This document shows positions 17,189 to 25,976 of a DNA stretch of 30,060 bases, one piece after another. Position numbers and translations under genes: made by a program. Within the stretch, counting starts at the first letter, position 1; each line of letters opens with the position of its first letter. The DNA lies in contig DFXU01000066.1 of NCBI GenBank assembly GCA_002383285.1, positions 1 to 30,060 of the forward strand, in the 5' to 3' direction. The notes under the pieces were generated by a model that was not told the DNA's origin, did not search any database, and saw nothing but the letters and a program-made list of their open reading frames with translations. Source of the stretch: Caryophanales bacterium UBA4100 (GTDB lineage Bacteria; Bacillota; Bacilli; Paenibacillales; UBA4045).

Positions 17189-19162
17189 ATGACTGAACAG
17201 TTAGATATCTTCACAGGACTTCTAGAGAAACAATCTACCTATAGTGATGACGACATACAAGTATTAGAAGGCCTGGTAGCCGTGCGCAAAAGGCCAGGGA
17301 TGTATATTGGAACGACAAGCTCAGCTGGACTTCATCATCTCGTATGGGAGATTGTCGACAATTCCGTCGATGAGCATCTCGCCAAGCACTGTACCAAGAT
17401 AGATGTTATCATCCATAAAGATCATTCGATTACTGTAATAGATAACGGAAGAGGTATTCCTACTGGCTTGCATAAAACCGGAATTCCAACACCACAGGTT
17501 GTCTTTACAATACTTCATGCTGGCGGTAAGTTCGGTGGCAGCGGCTACAAGAAATCTGGCGGTCTGCACGGTGTGGGAGCTTCGGTAACGAACGCGCTGT
17601 CTGAATGGCTGGAGGTCGAGATTTACCGTGATGGCAAGGTACATAAGCAGCGCTTTGAATATTGGGTGGATGAATCTGGTAAAGAGCATGTCGGAGAGCC
17701 AGTCACCGGTCTACAAGTGCTGGGTAATACGAATAAAACGGGTACGAAAGTAACCTTCAAGCCTGATAAACGGGTGTTCCAAACCTCGATCGTTATTAAC
17801 TATGATCCGTTGTATGAGCGATTACAGGAAATTGCATTCTTAAACTCAGGATTAAAAATATCACTTAAGGATGAACGAACCGATAAGCAAGAAACGTTCC
17901 AATATGATGGCGGTGCAGGTCATTTTGTGAAATTCCTGAATGAGGATAAGACCGTGCTGCATGATGTCATTCATTTTACGATGGAGAAGGATGATGTTGA
18001 TGTTGAGCTAGCTTTCCAATACAATGACGGATACACCGAGACGATCGCATCCTTCGTAAACTCCATTCCTACAAGAGGTGGTGGAACGCACGAAACTGGC
18101 TTCAAAACGGCATATACTCGAATTATGAATGAGTACGCAAGGAAAGCGGGCGTATTGAAGGAGAAGGACAAGAATCTCGAAGGCACTGAGCTTCGCGAAG
18201 GTATGATGACCGTTATCAATATCAAGATGGGCGACGTCGAATTCGTTGGTCAGACGAAGGATCAGCTTGGAAGTGCAATAGCGCGAACGATTGTAGACGC
18301 TTGTGTAGCAGAGAAGATGTCTGTGTATCTCGAGGAGAATCCTCAGGTAGCGCAATTGCTATTGAGGAAGGCTGTTCAAGCAGCTAAGGCTAGGGAAGCC
18401 GCTCGTAAAGCTAGAGAAGAAGTGAGAAGCGGTAAGAAGGGGAAGAGTCAATCACTGAGTCTAGGCGGGAAGCTAACACCTGCACAATCCAAGGATTTTA
18501 CGAAGAATGAATTATTCATCGTCGAAGGGGATTCAGCTGGAGGTTCTGCTAAGCAAGGAAGAGATTCGAAGTATCAAGCGATACTTCCTCTTAAAGGCAA
18601 GCCAATGAACCCAGAGAAGGCTAAGCTCGCCGACATTATGAAGAACGATGAATATCGGTATATCATCAATGCGATTGGCGCAGGGGCTGGGGCAGATTTC
18701 GAGCTCGATGAATGTAATTACAGCAAAATTATTATTATGACCGATGCGGATATGGATGGCGCACACATACAGGTTCTGCTGCTTACCTTTTTCTATCGTT
18801 ACATGAAGCCGCTTATTGATGCGAACAAAGTGTATATTGCCAAGCCGCCCTTATATAAGATTACGAAGAAATCAACAAAGGCGAATGCACCCTTTCAATA
18901 CGCTTTCTCAGATGAAGAGATGGCTGATGCAGTGAAAAAGCTAGGTAATGTTGATATACAGAGATACAAGGGTCTAGGTGAGATGAATCCGAATCAGCTA
19001 TGGGAAACGACGATGGATCCTGCTACGAGATTAATGTATATGGTTCAGATTGATGATGCAGCCAAGGCGGAGCGTCGTGTCTCTACACTGATGGGCGATA
19101 AAGTTGATCCTCGTAAACGATGGATTGTTGATAATGTAGATTTTACGGAAATTGATGAATAA
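17189..19162 (+). CDS. parE: DNA topoisomerase IV subunit B (ATPase)
   Basis: A 657-residue type IIA topoisomerase ATPase subunit that decatenates daughter chromosomes with ParC. The GHKL ATPase includes EIVDNSVDEHL, DNGRGIP and GGLHGVGASVTNALS. The TOPRIM domain has LFIVEGDSAGGSAKQGRD and the metal-binding TDADMDGAHI. The C-terminus has QRYKGLGEMNPNQLWETTMDP. Direct adjacency to parC, total length (B. subtilis ParE is about 655) and absence of dnaA/recF neighbours support ParE over GyrB. The SD is AAAGGGG before ATG, and parC follows 18 bp downstream. Confidence 0.95.
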   Translation: MTEQLDIFTGLLEKQSTYSDDDIQVLEGLVAVRKRPGMYIGTTSSAGLHHLVWEIVDNSVDEHLAKHCTKIDVIIHKDHSITVIDNGRGIPTGLHKTGIPTPQVVFTILHAGGKFGGSGYKKSGGLHGVGASVTNALSEWLEVEIYRDGKVHKQRFEYWVDESGKEHVGEPVTGLQVLGNTNKTGTKVTFKPDKRVFQTSIVINYDPLYERLQEIAFLNSGLKISLKDERTDKQETFQYDGGAGHFVKFLNEDKTVLHDVIHFTMEKDDVDVELAFQYNDGYTETIASFVNSIPTRGGGTHETGFKTAYTRIMNEYARKAGVLKEKDKNLEGTELREGMMTVINIKMGDVEFVGQTKDQLGSAIARTIVDACVAEKMSVYLEENPQVAQLLLRKAVQAAKAREAARKAREEVRSGKKGKSQSLSLGGKLTPAQSKDFTKNELFIVEGDSAGGSAKQGRDSKYQAILPLKGKPMNPEKAKLADIMKNDEYRYIINAIGAGAGADFELDECNYSKIIIMTDADMDGAHIQVLLLTFFYRYMKPLIDANKVYIAKPPLYKITKKSTKANAPFQYAFSDEEMADAVKKLGNVDIQRYKGLGEMNPNQLWETTMDPATRLMYMVQIDDAAKAERRVSTLMGDKVDPRKRWIVDNVDFTEIDE

Positions 19163-19180
19163 GTGGGTGAATGAGGTTAT

Positions 19181-21616
19181 ATGAGTATGAATGAGAATTT
19201 TACGCCTGCATTTCTAGAGGATGTAGTAGGGGACCGATTCGGTAGATATTCCAAATATATTATTCAGGATCGGGCGATTCCAGATGTTCGTGATGGCTTA
19301 AAGCCTGTTCAACGTCGTATTCTATATGCGATGTATGATGCTGGTAACACAGCTGATAAGGCTTACCGCAAGTCTGCTAAGACGGTTGGGGATGTGATGG
19401 GTAACTTCCATCCACATGGAGACTCATCCATCTATGAGGGCATGGTGCGAATGGCACAGCCGTGGAAGATGAGCCATATGCTCGTCGATGGGCATGGTAA
19501 CTGGGGCTCGATTGACGATGACCCGCCAGCAGCTATGCGTTACACCGAAGCTCGATTATCTAAGATTGCAGTCCAGCTTCTAAGAGATATCGAGAAGAAT
19601 ACAGTTCAGTTCAAGGATAATTTCGATAATACGGTCAAAGAGCCTGTCGTACTGCCTTCTCGCTACCCAAATTTGCTCGTGAATGGGGTCAGTGGTATTT
19701 CCTCAGGATTTGCTACGGAAATTCCTCCGCACAGCTTGAGTGAGGTTATCGATGCATGTGTTGCAATCATGGATCAACCTAATATTAGTCTGGACGAGCT
19801 ATTGAAGATTGTCCATGGCCCTGATTTCCCAACAGGTGGTATCATCATGGGGGAAGATGGTATTCGTGAGGCTTATGCAACAGGCAAAGGCAAAATATTC
19901 ATCCGTGCGAAAACAGCAATCGAGGATCTGAAGGGTGGCAAGCAACAAATTGTCATCACAGAAATTCCTTATCAGGTTGTCAAAACACGTCTAGTTGTAG
20001 CAATGGAAAATCTTCGGATTGAGAAGAAGGTCGAAGGCATTGCTGAGGTTCGCGACGAAAGCGGTCGTGATGGCTTACGTATCGTGGTTGAGTTGAAGAA
20101 GGATGTCGATGCACAGGGCATACTGAATTTCATGCTGAAGAAAACCGATTTGCAGGTTGCGTACAATTTCAATATGGTCGCGATTGTTAATAAAGCTCCA
20201 AGACAGCTAGGGTTTAAAGATATATTGGTAGCATACATAGCCCATCAGAAGGAAGTTGTGATCAGACGTTCTCAGCATGACCTCGATAAAGCGGAAGATA
20301 GAGCGCATGTGGTCGATGGTCTTATTAAGGCATTGAATATACTCGATGAAGTTATTGCATGCATTAAAGCTTCGAGAAACCGTCAGGATGCTCAGAATAA
20401 TCTCGTTGCTCAATTCGGGTTCTCCGAACGACAGGCGGATGCAATTCTTATTCTCCAATTGTATCGATTAACGAATTTAGAGATCGGCTCATTAACGAAG
20501 GAAATGGATGAATTACATAAGCTGATTAATTATCTTCGGTCCATATTAGCAAGTGAGCGAAAGCTGATGTCCGTGATTAAGGATGAATTAGCAGAGATTC
20601 GCAAAGAGTTCGGAATCGCAAGACGTTCCTCAATTCAAGGCCAAATTGAAGAAATTAAAGTTAATCTAGAGGTCATGGTTACCTCTGAGGACGTATATGT
20701 GACCTTCTCGAATGAAGGGTATATCAAACGTACGAATAAATCCTCATTCACTCGATCGGGTGGTGAGTTAGATGCGACTGGGGTCAAGGAAGGCGACTAT
20801 ATTCAACGAATGATTGAAGTGAATACACTTGAGAATTTACTCTTATTCACCAAGAAGGGACAATTCTACCTGTTACCAGTGCATCAAATTCCTGAGCATA
20901 AGTGGAAGGACAACGGAACAGCAGTCGTTAATCTCATTCCGCTGCCTAAGGATGATAAGATCATTCGTATCTTAGTTGTGAAGGACTTTGAAGGGCCAGA
21001 TCGTTCATTAGTATTCGTTACTCGTAATGGTCAAGTGAAACGAACAGAGCTCAAGGAATATATGACTAATCGTTCAGTTGCCATTGCGGCGGTTAAGCTG
21101 AATGGTCAGGATGAAGTCATCGATGTTCAAGAAAGTGATGGCAGCAAGGAGCTTCTGTTAGTCACGAAGAACGGAATGTCTATTCGGTTTAAGGAGCAAG
21201 AGGTAAACCCAATGGGACGCGTTGCTACTGGTGTTAGGGGATTATCATTGAAGGCTGGGGATGAAGTCGTGTCATCGCTCTGGGTTGACGGAGATGAAGG
21301 TGAGGTCATCGTAGTATCCGATAAAGGCTACGGAAAACGATCGTTACTAATGGATTATCCGATACAAGGTAGAGGTGGCAAGGGCATCCAGACATTCGAA
21401 TTCAAGGATGGTAAGCGTGTTAAGCCGAATGGTTCGGAGTTGTTAAAGGCTCTGTTCGTCAAGGAAAGCTATGAGATGAGGGTGATCTTGTCTGAGCAGC
21501 CTGTAACAACCGTATCAACAGAGCGGTTCCCAATAGAAGACCGGAAATCGATCGGTAAGGGAATTATTACACTGGGCAAGACAGAACGAATTGAAGACAT
21601 AATACCGCTGACATAA
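19181..21616 (+). CDS. parC: DNA topoisomerase IV subunit A
   Basis: An 811-residue breakage-reunion subunit. The winged-helix core has the catalytic tyrosine in AAMRYTEARLS (Tyr121). The quinolone-resistance-determining region reads HPHGDSSIYEG with Ser82 and Glu86 in their usual forms, so no classic resistance substitution is visible. The C-terminal beta-propeller (about 500-811) contains repeats such as TNRSVAIAAVKL and a degenerate GyrA-box-like QGRGGKG, typical of ParC. ATGs at 19181 and 19187 are both possible; I take the first, after GTGGGTGAATGAGG. A strong terminator follows. Confidence 0.95.
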   Translation: MSMNENFTPAFLEDVVGDRFGRYSKYIIQDRAIPDVRDGLKPVQRRILYAMYDAGNTADKAYRKSAKTVGDVMGNFHPHGDSSIYEGMVRMAQPWKMSHMLVDGHGNWGSIDDDPPAAMRYTEARLSKIAVQLLRDIEKNTVQFKDNFDNTVKEPVVLPSRYPNLLVNGVSGISSGFATEIPPHSLSEVIDACVAIMDQPNISLDELLKIVHGPDFPTGGIIMGEDGIREAYATGKGKIFIRAKTAIEDLKGGKQQIVITEIPYQVVKTRLVVAMENLRIEKKVEGIAEVRDESGRDGLRIVVELKKDVDAQGILNFMLKKTDLQVAYNFNMVAIVNKAPRQLGFKDILVAYIAHQKEVVIRRSQHDLDKAEDRAHVVDGLIKALNILDEVIACIKASRNRQDAQNNLVAQFGFSERQADAILILQLYRLTNLEIGSLTKEMDELHKLINYLRSILASERKLMSVIKDELAEIRKEFGIARRSSIQGQIEEIKVNLEVMVTSEDVYVTFSNEGYIKRTNKSSFTRSGGELDATGVKEGDYIQRMIEVNTLENLLLFTKKGQFYLLPVHQIPEHKWKDNGTAVVNLIPLPKDDKIIRILVVKDFEGPDRSLVFVTRNGQVKRTELKEYMTNRSVAIAAVKLNGQDEVIDVQESDGSKELLLVTKNGMSIRFKEQEVNPMGRVATGVRGLSLKAGDEVVSSLWVDGDEGEVIVVSDKGYGKRSLLMDYPIQGRGGKGIQTFEFKDGKRVKPNGSELLKALFVKESYEMRVILSEQPVTTVSTERFPIEDRKSIGKGIITLGKTERIEDIIPLT

Positions 21617-21631
21617 TGAATGAAAGCCCTC

Positions 21632-21670
21632 AAGGAGTTTGTTTTTCTAAACTCCTTTTTTTTGTTTTGA
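21632..21670 (+). terminator. Intrinsic terminator of parE-parC
   Basis: A perfect 9-bp stem AAGGAGTTT (21632-21640) / AAACTCCTT (21649-21657) is followed by a run of Ts. Confidence 0.92.
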
Positions 21671-21761
21671 AAGGTTGCTCTCACTACTGGCAGAAGTCTA
21701 TTCATGTCGATTAATGTCTTAAATTATTAATTATATTAAACTTTATTTCTTGGAGTAGGGG

Positions 21762-21770
21762 TGTTATAAT
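21762..21770 (+). promoter_or_regulatory. Extended -10 promoter of the MarR gene
   Basis: TGTTATAAT contains a perfect TATAAT (21765-21770) with the TGn extension. The -35 position (TTTATT, 21742-21747) is weak. The leader would be about 46 nt. Confidence 0.5.
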
Positions 21771-21794
21771 TTTCCTTGAGAAATGCTGTGCTCA

Positions 21795-21809
21795 TATTAT
21801 TTAATAATA
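21795..21809. promoter_or_regulatory. 15-bp perfect palindrome in MarR-gene leader (candidate operator)
   Basis: TATTATTTAATAATA is a perfect palindrome around a central T, lying between the -10 box and the SD (GGGAGAG). A second AT-rich near-palindrome, TTAATTATATTAA, is at 21727-21739 upstream of the -35 region. MarR proteins commonly repress their own genes through AT-rich palindromes at such positions. Confidence 0.4.
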
Positions 21810-21822
21810 GGGAGAGAATGCT

Positions 21823-22230
21823 GTGTATTCATACGATTTTGCTAAGGTATGGTATAAGGTAACACGTGATATGAAGGTACATATGGATACTGAATTAGCG
21901 CCAACTCTAACAGAGAGTCAATTAAATGTTCTTGAGTTTATTATGAGTCATGACCAGGTGAAGCCATCGGACCTGACCGAGTTCCTAGCTACTACACCTG
22001 CAGCCATAACAACATTAATGGATCGAATGGAGAAGGCAGGCTTAATTACAAGAGTTAGAGATACACATGATCGCCGTATTGTTTGGTTGAAGCTTACTCA
22101 GAAAGGTGAGGCAGAAGGAAGAAGAGGGATCAAGGTTCGGCAGGATTTCTTAGAGCAATACTTGGGCCGCATCTCTACACATAATCAACAATTACTAGTA
22201 TATTTACTGGGAAAAGTATCCTCTCTATAA
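21823..22230 (+). CDS. MarR family transcriptional regulator
   Basis: A 135-residue dimeric winged-helix regulator. The DNA-binding part is LTESQLNVLEFIMSHDQVKP, the recognition helix TTPAAITTLMDRMEKAGLI, and the wing VRDTHDRRIVWLKLTQKGE; N- and C-terminal helices form the dimer interface. It starts with GTG, six bases after GGGAGAG; an ATG at 21818 is out of frame. No target gene is adjacent on its strand, as it converges with the capA-like gene only 10 bp away. Palindromes in its own leader suggest autoregulation. The ligand is unknown, and no redox cysteines are visible. Confidence 0.9.
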   Translation: MYSYDFAKVWYKVTRDMKVHMDTELAPTLTESQLNVLEFIMSHDQVKPSDLTEFLATTPAAITTLMDRMEKAGLITRVRDTHDRRIVWLKLTQKGEAEGRRGIKVRQDFLEQYLGRISTHNQQLLVYLLGKVSSL

Positions 22231-22240
22231 ACTGTTTGAA

Positions 22241-23500
22241 TTAAGGCAGCTGTACATTCGCATCGACTACCATGGATTCAATATGTGAAGAAGCTTCTAG
22301 ATAATAGGCTTCGATTCGATCATAATCTTTCGGCAATAATAAATGGTCATCACGCTCTGTCAATATTGCTTCTAGTGGCAGTACACGGTAACGTGACTTC
22401 CCATTATCCTTGTACTTATGAACATAGGTTGGAATTGCCTTGACCTCCGTTAATTCAACGGTGAGGTCTGGATAATGCTTACGTATCCCAACTTCAAATA
22501 TAACGCCTACATCTGTTGGTTTATTCTTATTTAAGAATCGATCTTGATTAGATATGAAATTTCCCATGGAGTAGATGACGACACCTTTTTTCAGTATACC
22601 TTCGTCTGTTGTTACATTGACAATCTCGTAGGGCTGTATGACGTGTGGATGGCTTCCTAATATGATATCCGCACCTGCCCGGAATAGCATATCTACAAGG
22701 AGCTGCTGCTCCTCAGATGGTTGAGACTGATATTCGTTACCGAAGTGTAGGACAACTGTAATGAGCTCCGCACCCTGTTCTTGGGCTTTCTTAATATCTT
22801 CCTTCATTCGAGTTTCATCGATTAATGAGACCAAGTAGGGCTTGCCCTCAGGTATAGGAATTCCATTGGTTCCATACGTATAGGCAAGAATCGCCATAGC
22901 AACCCCTTGATGAGTTACCATCGTTATGAGCTCGGCTTCTTCGGGAGTAGCCGCAGTTCCTACAGGGATTATACCCCGACTTCTTAAATTATCTAGAGTT
23001 GCTAGAACACCTTTCTCACGACGATCAAGCGAATGATTATTCGTGGTTGAAAGAATATTAAAGCCAGCAAGCTTCAAGGAATCTGCAAGCTCAGGAGGGG
23101 CATTAAATTGAGGATAGCCCGTAAATGGTAGATCTCCAGCGAGAGGCACCTCAAGGTTCCCGATAACCCAATCTCCTTCTAGGAATGGGGTAATCTCCGA
23201 GAAGAATGTATCAAAATTATAGGTTTTGGCTGAAGCATCATAACCGGACTGAGTTTGTGGAAGATGCATCATAATATCACCAACTGCGATTAGCTTTGCT
23301 TCGGAATAATAGGGTTCTGGCTCTATATAGGGTGGTTCAATCTCGGTTTTAATAGGGTTCGTTTCTAGTTCATTCTGATTGTTCTGCCTAGTATCTTCAG
23401 ACACATGATCTGGGATGTTCGAGCACGCACTCAAACTTACGATAATAATGAGAAGGGCTATACCGATTTTCTTGAATTCTGCTAATGATAGAAGCTGCAT
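22241..23500 (-). CDS. CapA-like lipoprotein (PGA_cap metallophosphatase-fold)
   Basis: A 419-residue predicted lipoprotein with lipobox LSAC (Cys26) after a hydrophobic signal. The PGA_cap/CapA domain spans about 68-390: VGDIMMH, GNLEVPLAGD, TTNNHSLDR, VVLHFGNEY, ILGSHPHVIQP and YSMGNFISNQ carry the Asp/Asn/His set of the calcineurin-like fold. CapA takes part in poly-gamma-glutamate synthesis or attachment, but stand-alone CapA-like proteins with no capB/C nearby are common and their function is unclear. It is the last gene of a minus-strand operon, starting 2 bp after the rluA-like stop with its SD (GAGGAAT) inside that gene. It converges on the MarR gene with no obvious terminator in the 10-bp gap. 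Confidence 0.87.
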   Translation of the reverse strand: MQLLSLAEFKKIGIALLIIIVSLSACSNIPDHVSEDTRQNNQNELETNPIKTEIEPPYIEPEPYYSEAKLIAVGDIMMHLPQTQSGYDASAKTYNFDTFFSEITPFLEGDWVIGNLEVPLAGDLPFTGYPQFNAPPELADSLKLAGFNILSTTNNHSLDRREKGVLATLDNLRSRGIIPVGTAATPEEAELITMVTHQGVAMAILAYTYGTNGIPIPEGKPYLVSLIDETRMKEDIKKAQEQGAELITVVLHFGNEYQSQPSEEQQLLVDMLFRAGADIILGSHPHVIQPYEIVNVTTDEGILKKGVVIYSMGNFISNQDRFLNKNKPTDVGVIFEVGIRKHYPDLTVELTEVKAIPTYVHKYKDNGKSRYRVLPLEAILTERDDHLLLPKDYDRIEAYYLEASSHIESMVVDANVQLP

Positions 23501-23502
23501 AA

Positions 23503-24222
23503 TTATTCCTCACTGTGATAAATAGAATCCGACCACAAGCTCCAAGGAATCTCGTTAGGAGGGAGAGCATTGAAGGTTAGTATCTCCTTGGAGGTTGGAT
23601 GGGTAAAAGTTAAACGTGTTGACCATAATGCTAATTGCTGACCAGGTTTGTTCACAGCTGCACCATACTTCTGATCTCCGAATAATGGACAGCCAATGGA
23701 AGACATCTGAACTCGTATTTGGTGAGGCCTTCCTGTAAGGAGATCAATTCTAATTAGGCTGAATCTCTCGATCTGACCAACGACCTGATAATTTAATCGA
23801 GCTTCCTTGGCATCCTTATTCTGAGCTGATGCTGTCTTGACTGTATTCGTTGCCGAGTCCTTGATTAGATAATGCCGGAGCGATCCGGAACTAACATCAG
23901 GCTGACCATGGACCACCGCGTAGTAGTGTTTCATCATTGAATGTGTTCGAATTTGCTCACTTAAGCGTGCAGCAGACTTAGAGGTTTTGGCGAATACCAT
24001 TATTCCTCCTGCTGGTCGGTCTAATCGATGGACAAGTCCGAGGAACACTTGCCCGGGCTTATTATACCTGATCTTAAGATCCGCCTTGAGCAGCGTCAGT
24101 AGATCAGAATCGCCCGATTCATCCAATTGGGTTGGAATATTCACGGGTTTAATGACAACAAGCAGATGGTTGTCTTCATAGATGACCGGAATATGACCTT
24201 GGTTTCCATGCTCCGTAATCAA
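23503..24222 (-). CDS. RluA-family pseudouridine synthase
   Basis: A 239-residue RNA-modifying enzyme converting uridine to pseudouridine in rRNA or tRNA. Motif II HRLDRPAGG carries the catalytic Asp68; GRPHQIRVQMSSIGCPLFGD is the conserved motif III region. It lacks an N-terminal S4 domain, so it is the short RluA/YhcT-like form rather than RluD-like. The start is TTG at 24222, with the SD GGAGGAATAAGG overlapping the end of the upstream methyltransferase gene (3-bp gap). The target position cannot be told from sequence. Confidence 0.92.
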   Translation of the reverse strand: MITEHGNQGHIPVIYEDNHLLVVIKPVNIPTQLDESGDSDLLTLLKADLKIRYNKPGQVFLGLVHRLDRPAGGIMVFAKTSKSAARLSEQIRTHSMMKHYYAVVHGQPDVSSGSLRHYLIKDSATNTVKTASAQNKDAKEARLNYQVVGQIERFSLIRIDLLTGRPHQIRVQMSSIGCPLFGDQKYGAAVNKPGQQLALWSTRLTFTHPTSKEILTFNALPPNEIPWSLWSDSIYHSEE

Positions 24223-24225
24223 ACC

Positions 24226-25086
24226 TTATTCCTCCCACCGGGCTGTTGTTCCCGCAGGTAATGTGATCCCTGTCGCGGTCACTGGAAGTCCTACATCGCC
24301 ACTCTGTATGGAACCACCAAAGCGAGCCTTCATCGTTAAGCTTAGAATGTTATCTAATACCGTTGAGGATAATCCCGTTGTATATGAATTAACGAGGAAG
24401 AACAATGGCTTGTCTGACATAATCTGCATACAGGATTGTACGAAGGGGTAGAGACTCGTCTCAAGCTTCCACATCTCACCAGCGGGTCCACGGCCATAAG
24501 AAGGAGGATCCATTATTATTGCATCATATGTACTGCCGCGTCGTTGCTCTCTTTGGACAAATTTGAACACATCATCGGTTATATAACGAACAGTTCGGTT
24601 TTTCAATCCTGATAATTCTATATTCTCCTTGGCCCACTGAACCATTCCTTTAGCGGCATCCACATGACAAACCTCAGCACCTGCGAAAGCAGCCGCTACA
24701 GTAGCGCCACCTGTATAACCGAATAAATTAAGTACCTTGATTGGTCTTCCTGCATTCGAAATCTTATCCATAATCCATGCCCAGTTGACTGCCTGCTCTG
24801 GGAAGAGACCAGTATGCTTAAAATTAGTGGGACGAACATGGAAGGCAAGGTCGCGATAACGAATGGACCAACGATCAGGAATAGACTTGTTAAACTCCCA
24901 TTGACCACCGCCCGTTGAGCTTCTAGAGTATGTTGCATCAGCCTTTGCCCATAATTTGTTATTCTGAATAGGCCATATTACCTGAGGGTCGGGTCTTCGT
25001 AGCGTAACAGTTCCCCATCGCTCCAGCTTCTCTCCATCACCCGTATCCATACACTCATAGTCATTCCAGTCTTCAGTTATATACAT
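24226..25086 (-). CDS. Class I SAM-dependent methyltransferase (RlmI/RlmK-like)
   Basis: A 286-residue methyltransferase. The SAM-binding motif I is VLNLFGYTGGATVAAAFAGA, the acidic ribose-contact follows in VCHVDAAKGMV, and motif IV is IMDPPSYGRGP. This pattern belongs to the COG1092-type 23S rRNA methyltransferases, although this protein lacks the N-terminal PUA domain of RlmI. I choose the ATG at 25086 (MYITEDWNDYEC) because AGAAGG stands six bases upstream; an in-frame ATG at 25119 has no SD. As first gene of a compact operon with a pseudouridine synthase, it fits an rRNA-modification role. Confidence 0.87.
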   Translation of the reverse strand: MYITEDWNDYECMDTGDGEKLERWGTVTLRRPDPQVIWPIQNNKLWAKADATYSRSSTGGGQWEFNKSIPDRWSIRYRDLAFHVRPTNFKHTGLFPEQAVNWAWIMDKISNAGRPIKVLNLFGYTGGATVAAAFAGAEVCHVDAAKGMVQWAKENIELSGLKNRTVRYITDDVFKFVQREQRRGSTYDAIIMDPPSYGRGPAGEMWKLETSLYPFVQSCMQIMSDKPLFFLVNSYTTGLSSTVLDNILSLTMKARFGGSIQSGDVGLPVTATGITLPAGTTARWEE

Positions 25087-25206
25087 AAGTAACCTTCTCT
25101 CAATTGAATTCCATATCACTCAATGGATATTCTACAGCATTCGGCAACAAAATATAAGTCAAACCTGAATTCAAGCACATGAATAGTAATAAATGAAGGA
25201 ACAATA

Positions 25207-25917
25207 ATGAAAAATGAAAGAAGTCGGTGGACATTCTTGCGACAGCTTCTGCTTATTGATCAACATTCTACATTAGTCCGAAAGCTACAGACTTCACTTC
25301 ATTTCGAGAATATTGAGGTTGTGCAAGTGAAAGATGGAAGGAAGGTAATGACGCGAATCCACGAATTGTCATGGGATGTAGTTGTAATCGGGGAGCCGGA
25401 AAATTCCTTGAGTGGGATATCTGTATTAATGAAACTCCGTTCGATAGATGAAGACATTCCTATTATATCTCTCATTCGCACAGATAACGCGAAGGACCGT
25501 ATTAGAATGTTCCATCTTGGAGCGAACGATGTGATATCATATCCGTTACATCTAGAGGAGTTAAAGGTACGTATTGCGAATCAGATTAATCTTAACAACA
25601 AACACCAAACACGGGGTAACTGTATTGATGTAGGTACGTTACATATTGATACTATGAATCGACAGGTAATTCGTGAGGGTGTAGAGGTTCAATTAACACC
25701 AACAGAATTTAATCTGTTATTATTCTTATCTGAGGAGGCAGGCAGGGTCCATTCACGTGAAAGAATTCTAAATGAAGTTTGGGGTTATGATTTTCATGGG
25801 AATACGAATATCGTAGACGTATACATTCGCTACTTGCGTATCAAGATTGATAAGGGACATAAGAAGAAGTTCATTAAAACCGTCCGAGGCGTTGGTTATA
25901 TGATTTCTACAGTATAA
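25207..25917 (+). CDS. OmpR/PhoB-type response regulator with non-canonical receiver
   Basis: A 236-residue protein with a receiver-like domain (about 12-125) and a winged-helix DNA-binding domain (about 131-236, with LTPTEFNLLLFLSE, SRERILNEVWG and VDVYIRYLRIKI). The output domain is fully conserved, but the receiver has lost its chemistry. The phospho-acceptor Asp aligns with Gly62 (VVVIGEPENSLSG), the acidic pair is reduced to Asp18-Gln19, the switch Thr aligns with Ile90 and the conserved Lys with Tyr112 (ISYPL, the Pro being kept). No histidine kinase gene is nearby. It probably acts without phosphorylation. The start ATG follows AAGGA. It is divergent from the methyltransferase operon and ends in a bidirectional terminator. 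Confidence 0.92.
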   Translation: MKNERSRWTFLRQLLLIDQHSTLVRKLQTSLHFENIEVVQVKDGRKVMTRIHELSWDVVVIGEPENSLSGISVLMKLRSIDEDIPIISLIRTDNAKDRIRMFHLGANDVISYPLHLEELKVRIANQINLNNKHQTRGNCIDVGTLHIDTMNRQVIREGVEVQLTPTEFNLLLFLSEEAGRVHSRERILNEVWGYDFHGNTNIVDVYIRYLRIKIDKGHKKKFIKTVRGVGYMISTV

Positions 25918-25918
25918 A

Positions 25919-25956
25919 CACAGCACCTGAGACAGAGTGTATTCTCAGGTGCTGTG
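25919..25956. terminator. Bidirectional terminator between convergent genes
   Basis: A perfect 14-bp stem (CACAGCACCTGAGA at 25919-25932, TCTCAGGTGCTGTG at 25943-25956) with a 10-nt loop lies between the response regulator and the NlpC/P60 gene. Read on the minus strand it is followed by TTTAT; on the plus strand the downstream sequence is not T-rich. Confidence 0.8.
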
Positions 25957-25976
25957 CGCTACTAAATTAGGAAATG

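Noticed and set aside
17189..21616. gyrB-gyrA instead of parE-parC
   Set aside because: Subunit lengths, the 18-bp adjacency, ParC-type sequence around the active Tyr and a degenerate GyrA box all favour topoisomerase IV.
22241..23500. Part of a poly-gamma-glutamate capsule operon
   Set aside because: No capB, capC or pgsE-like gene is adjacent; the neighbours are RNA-modification genes.
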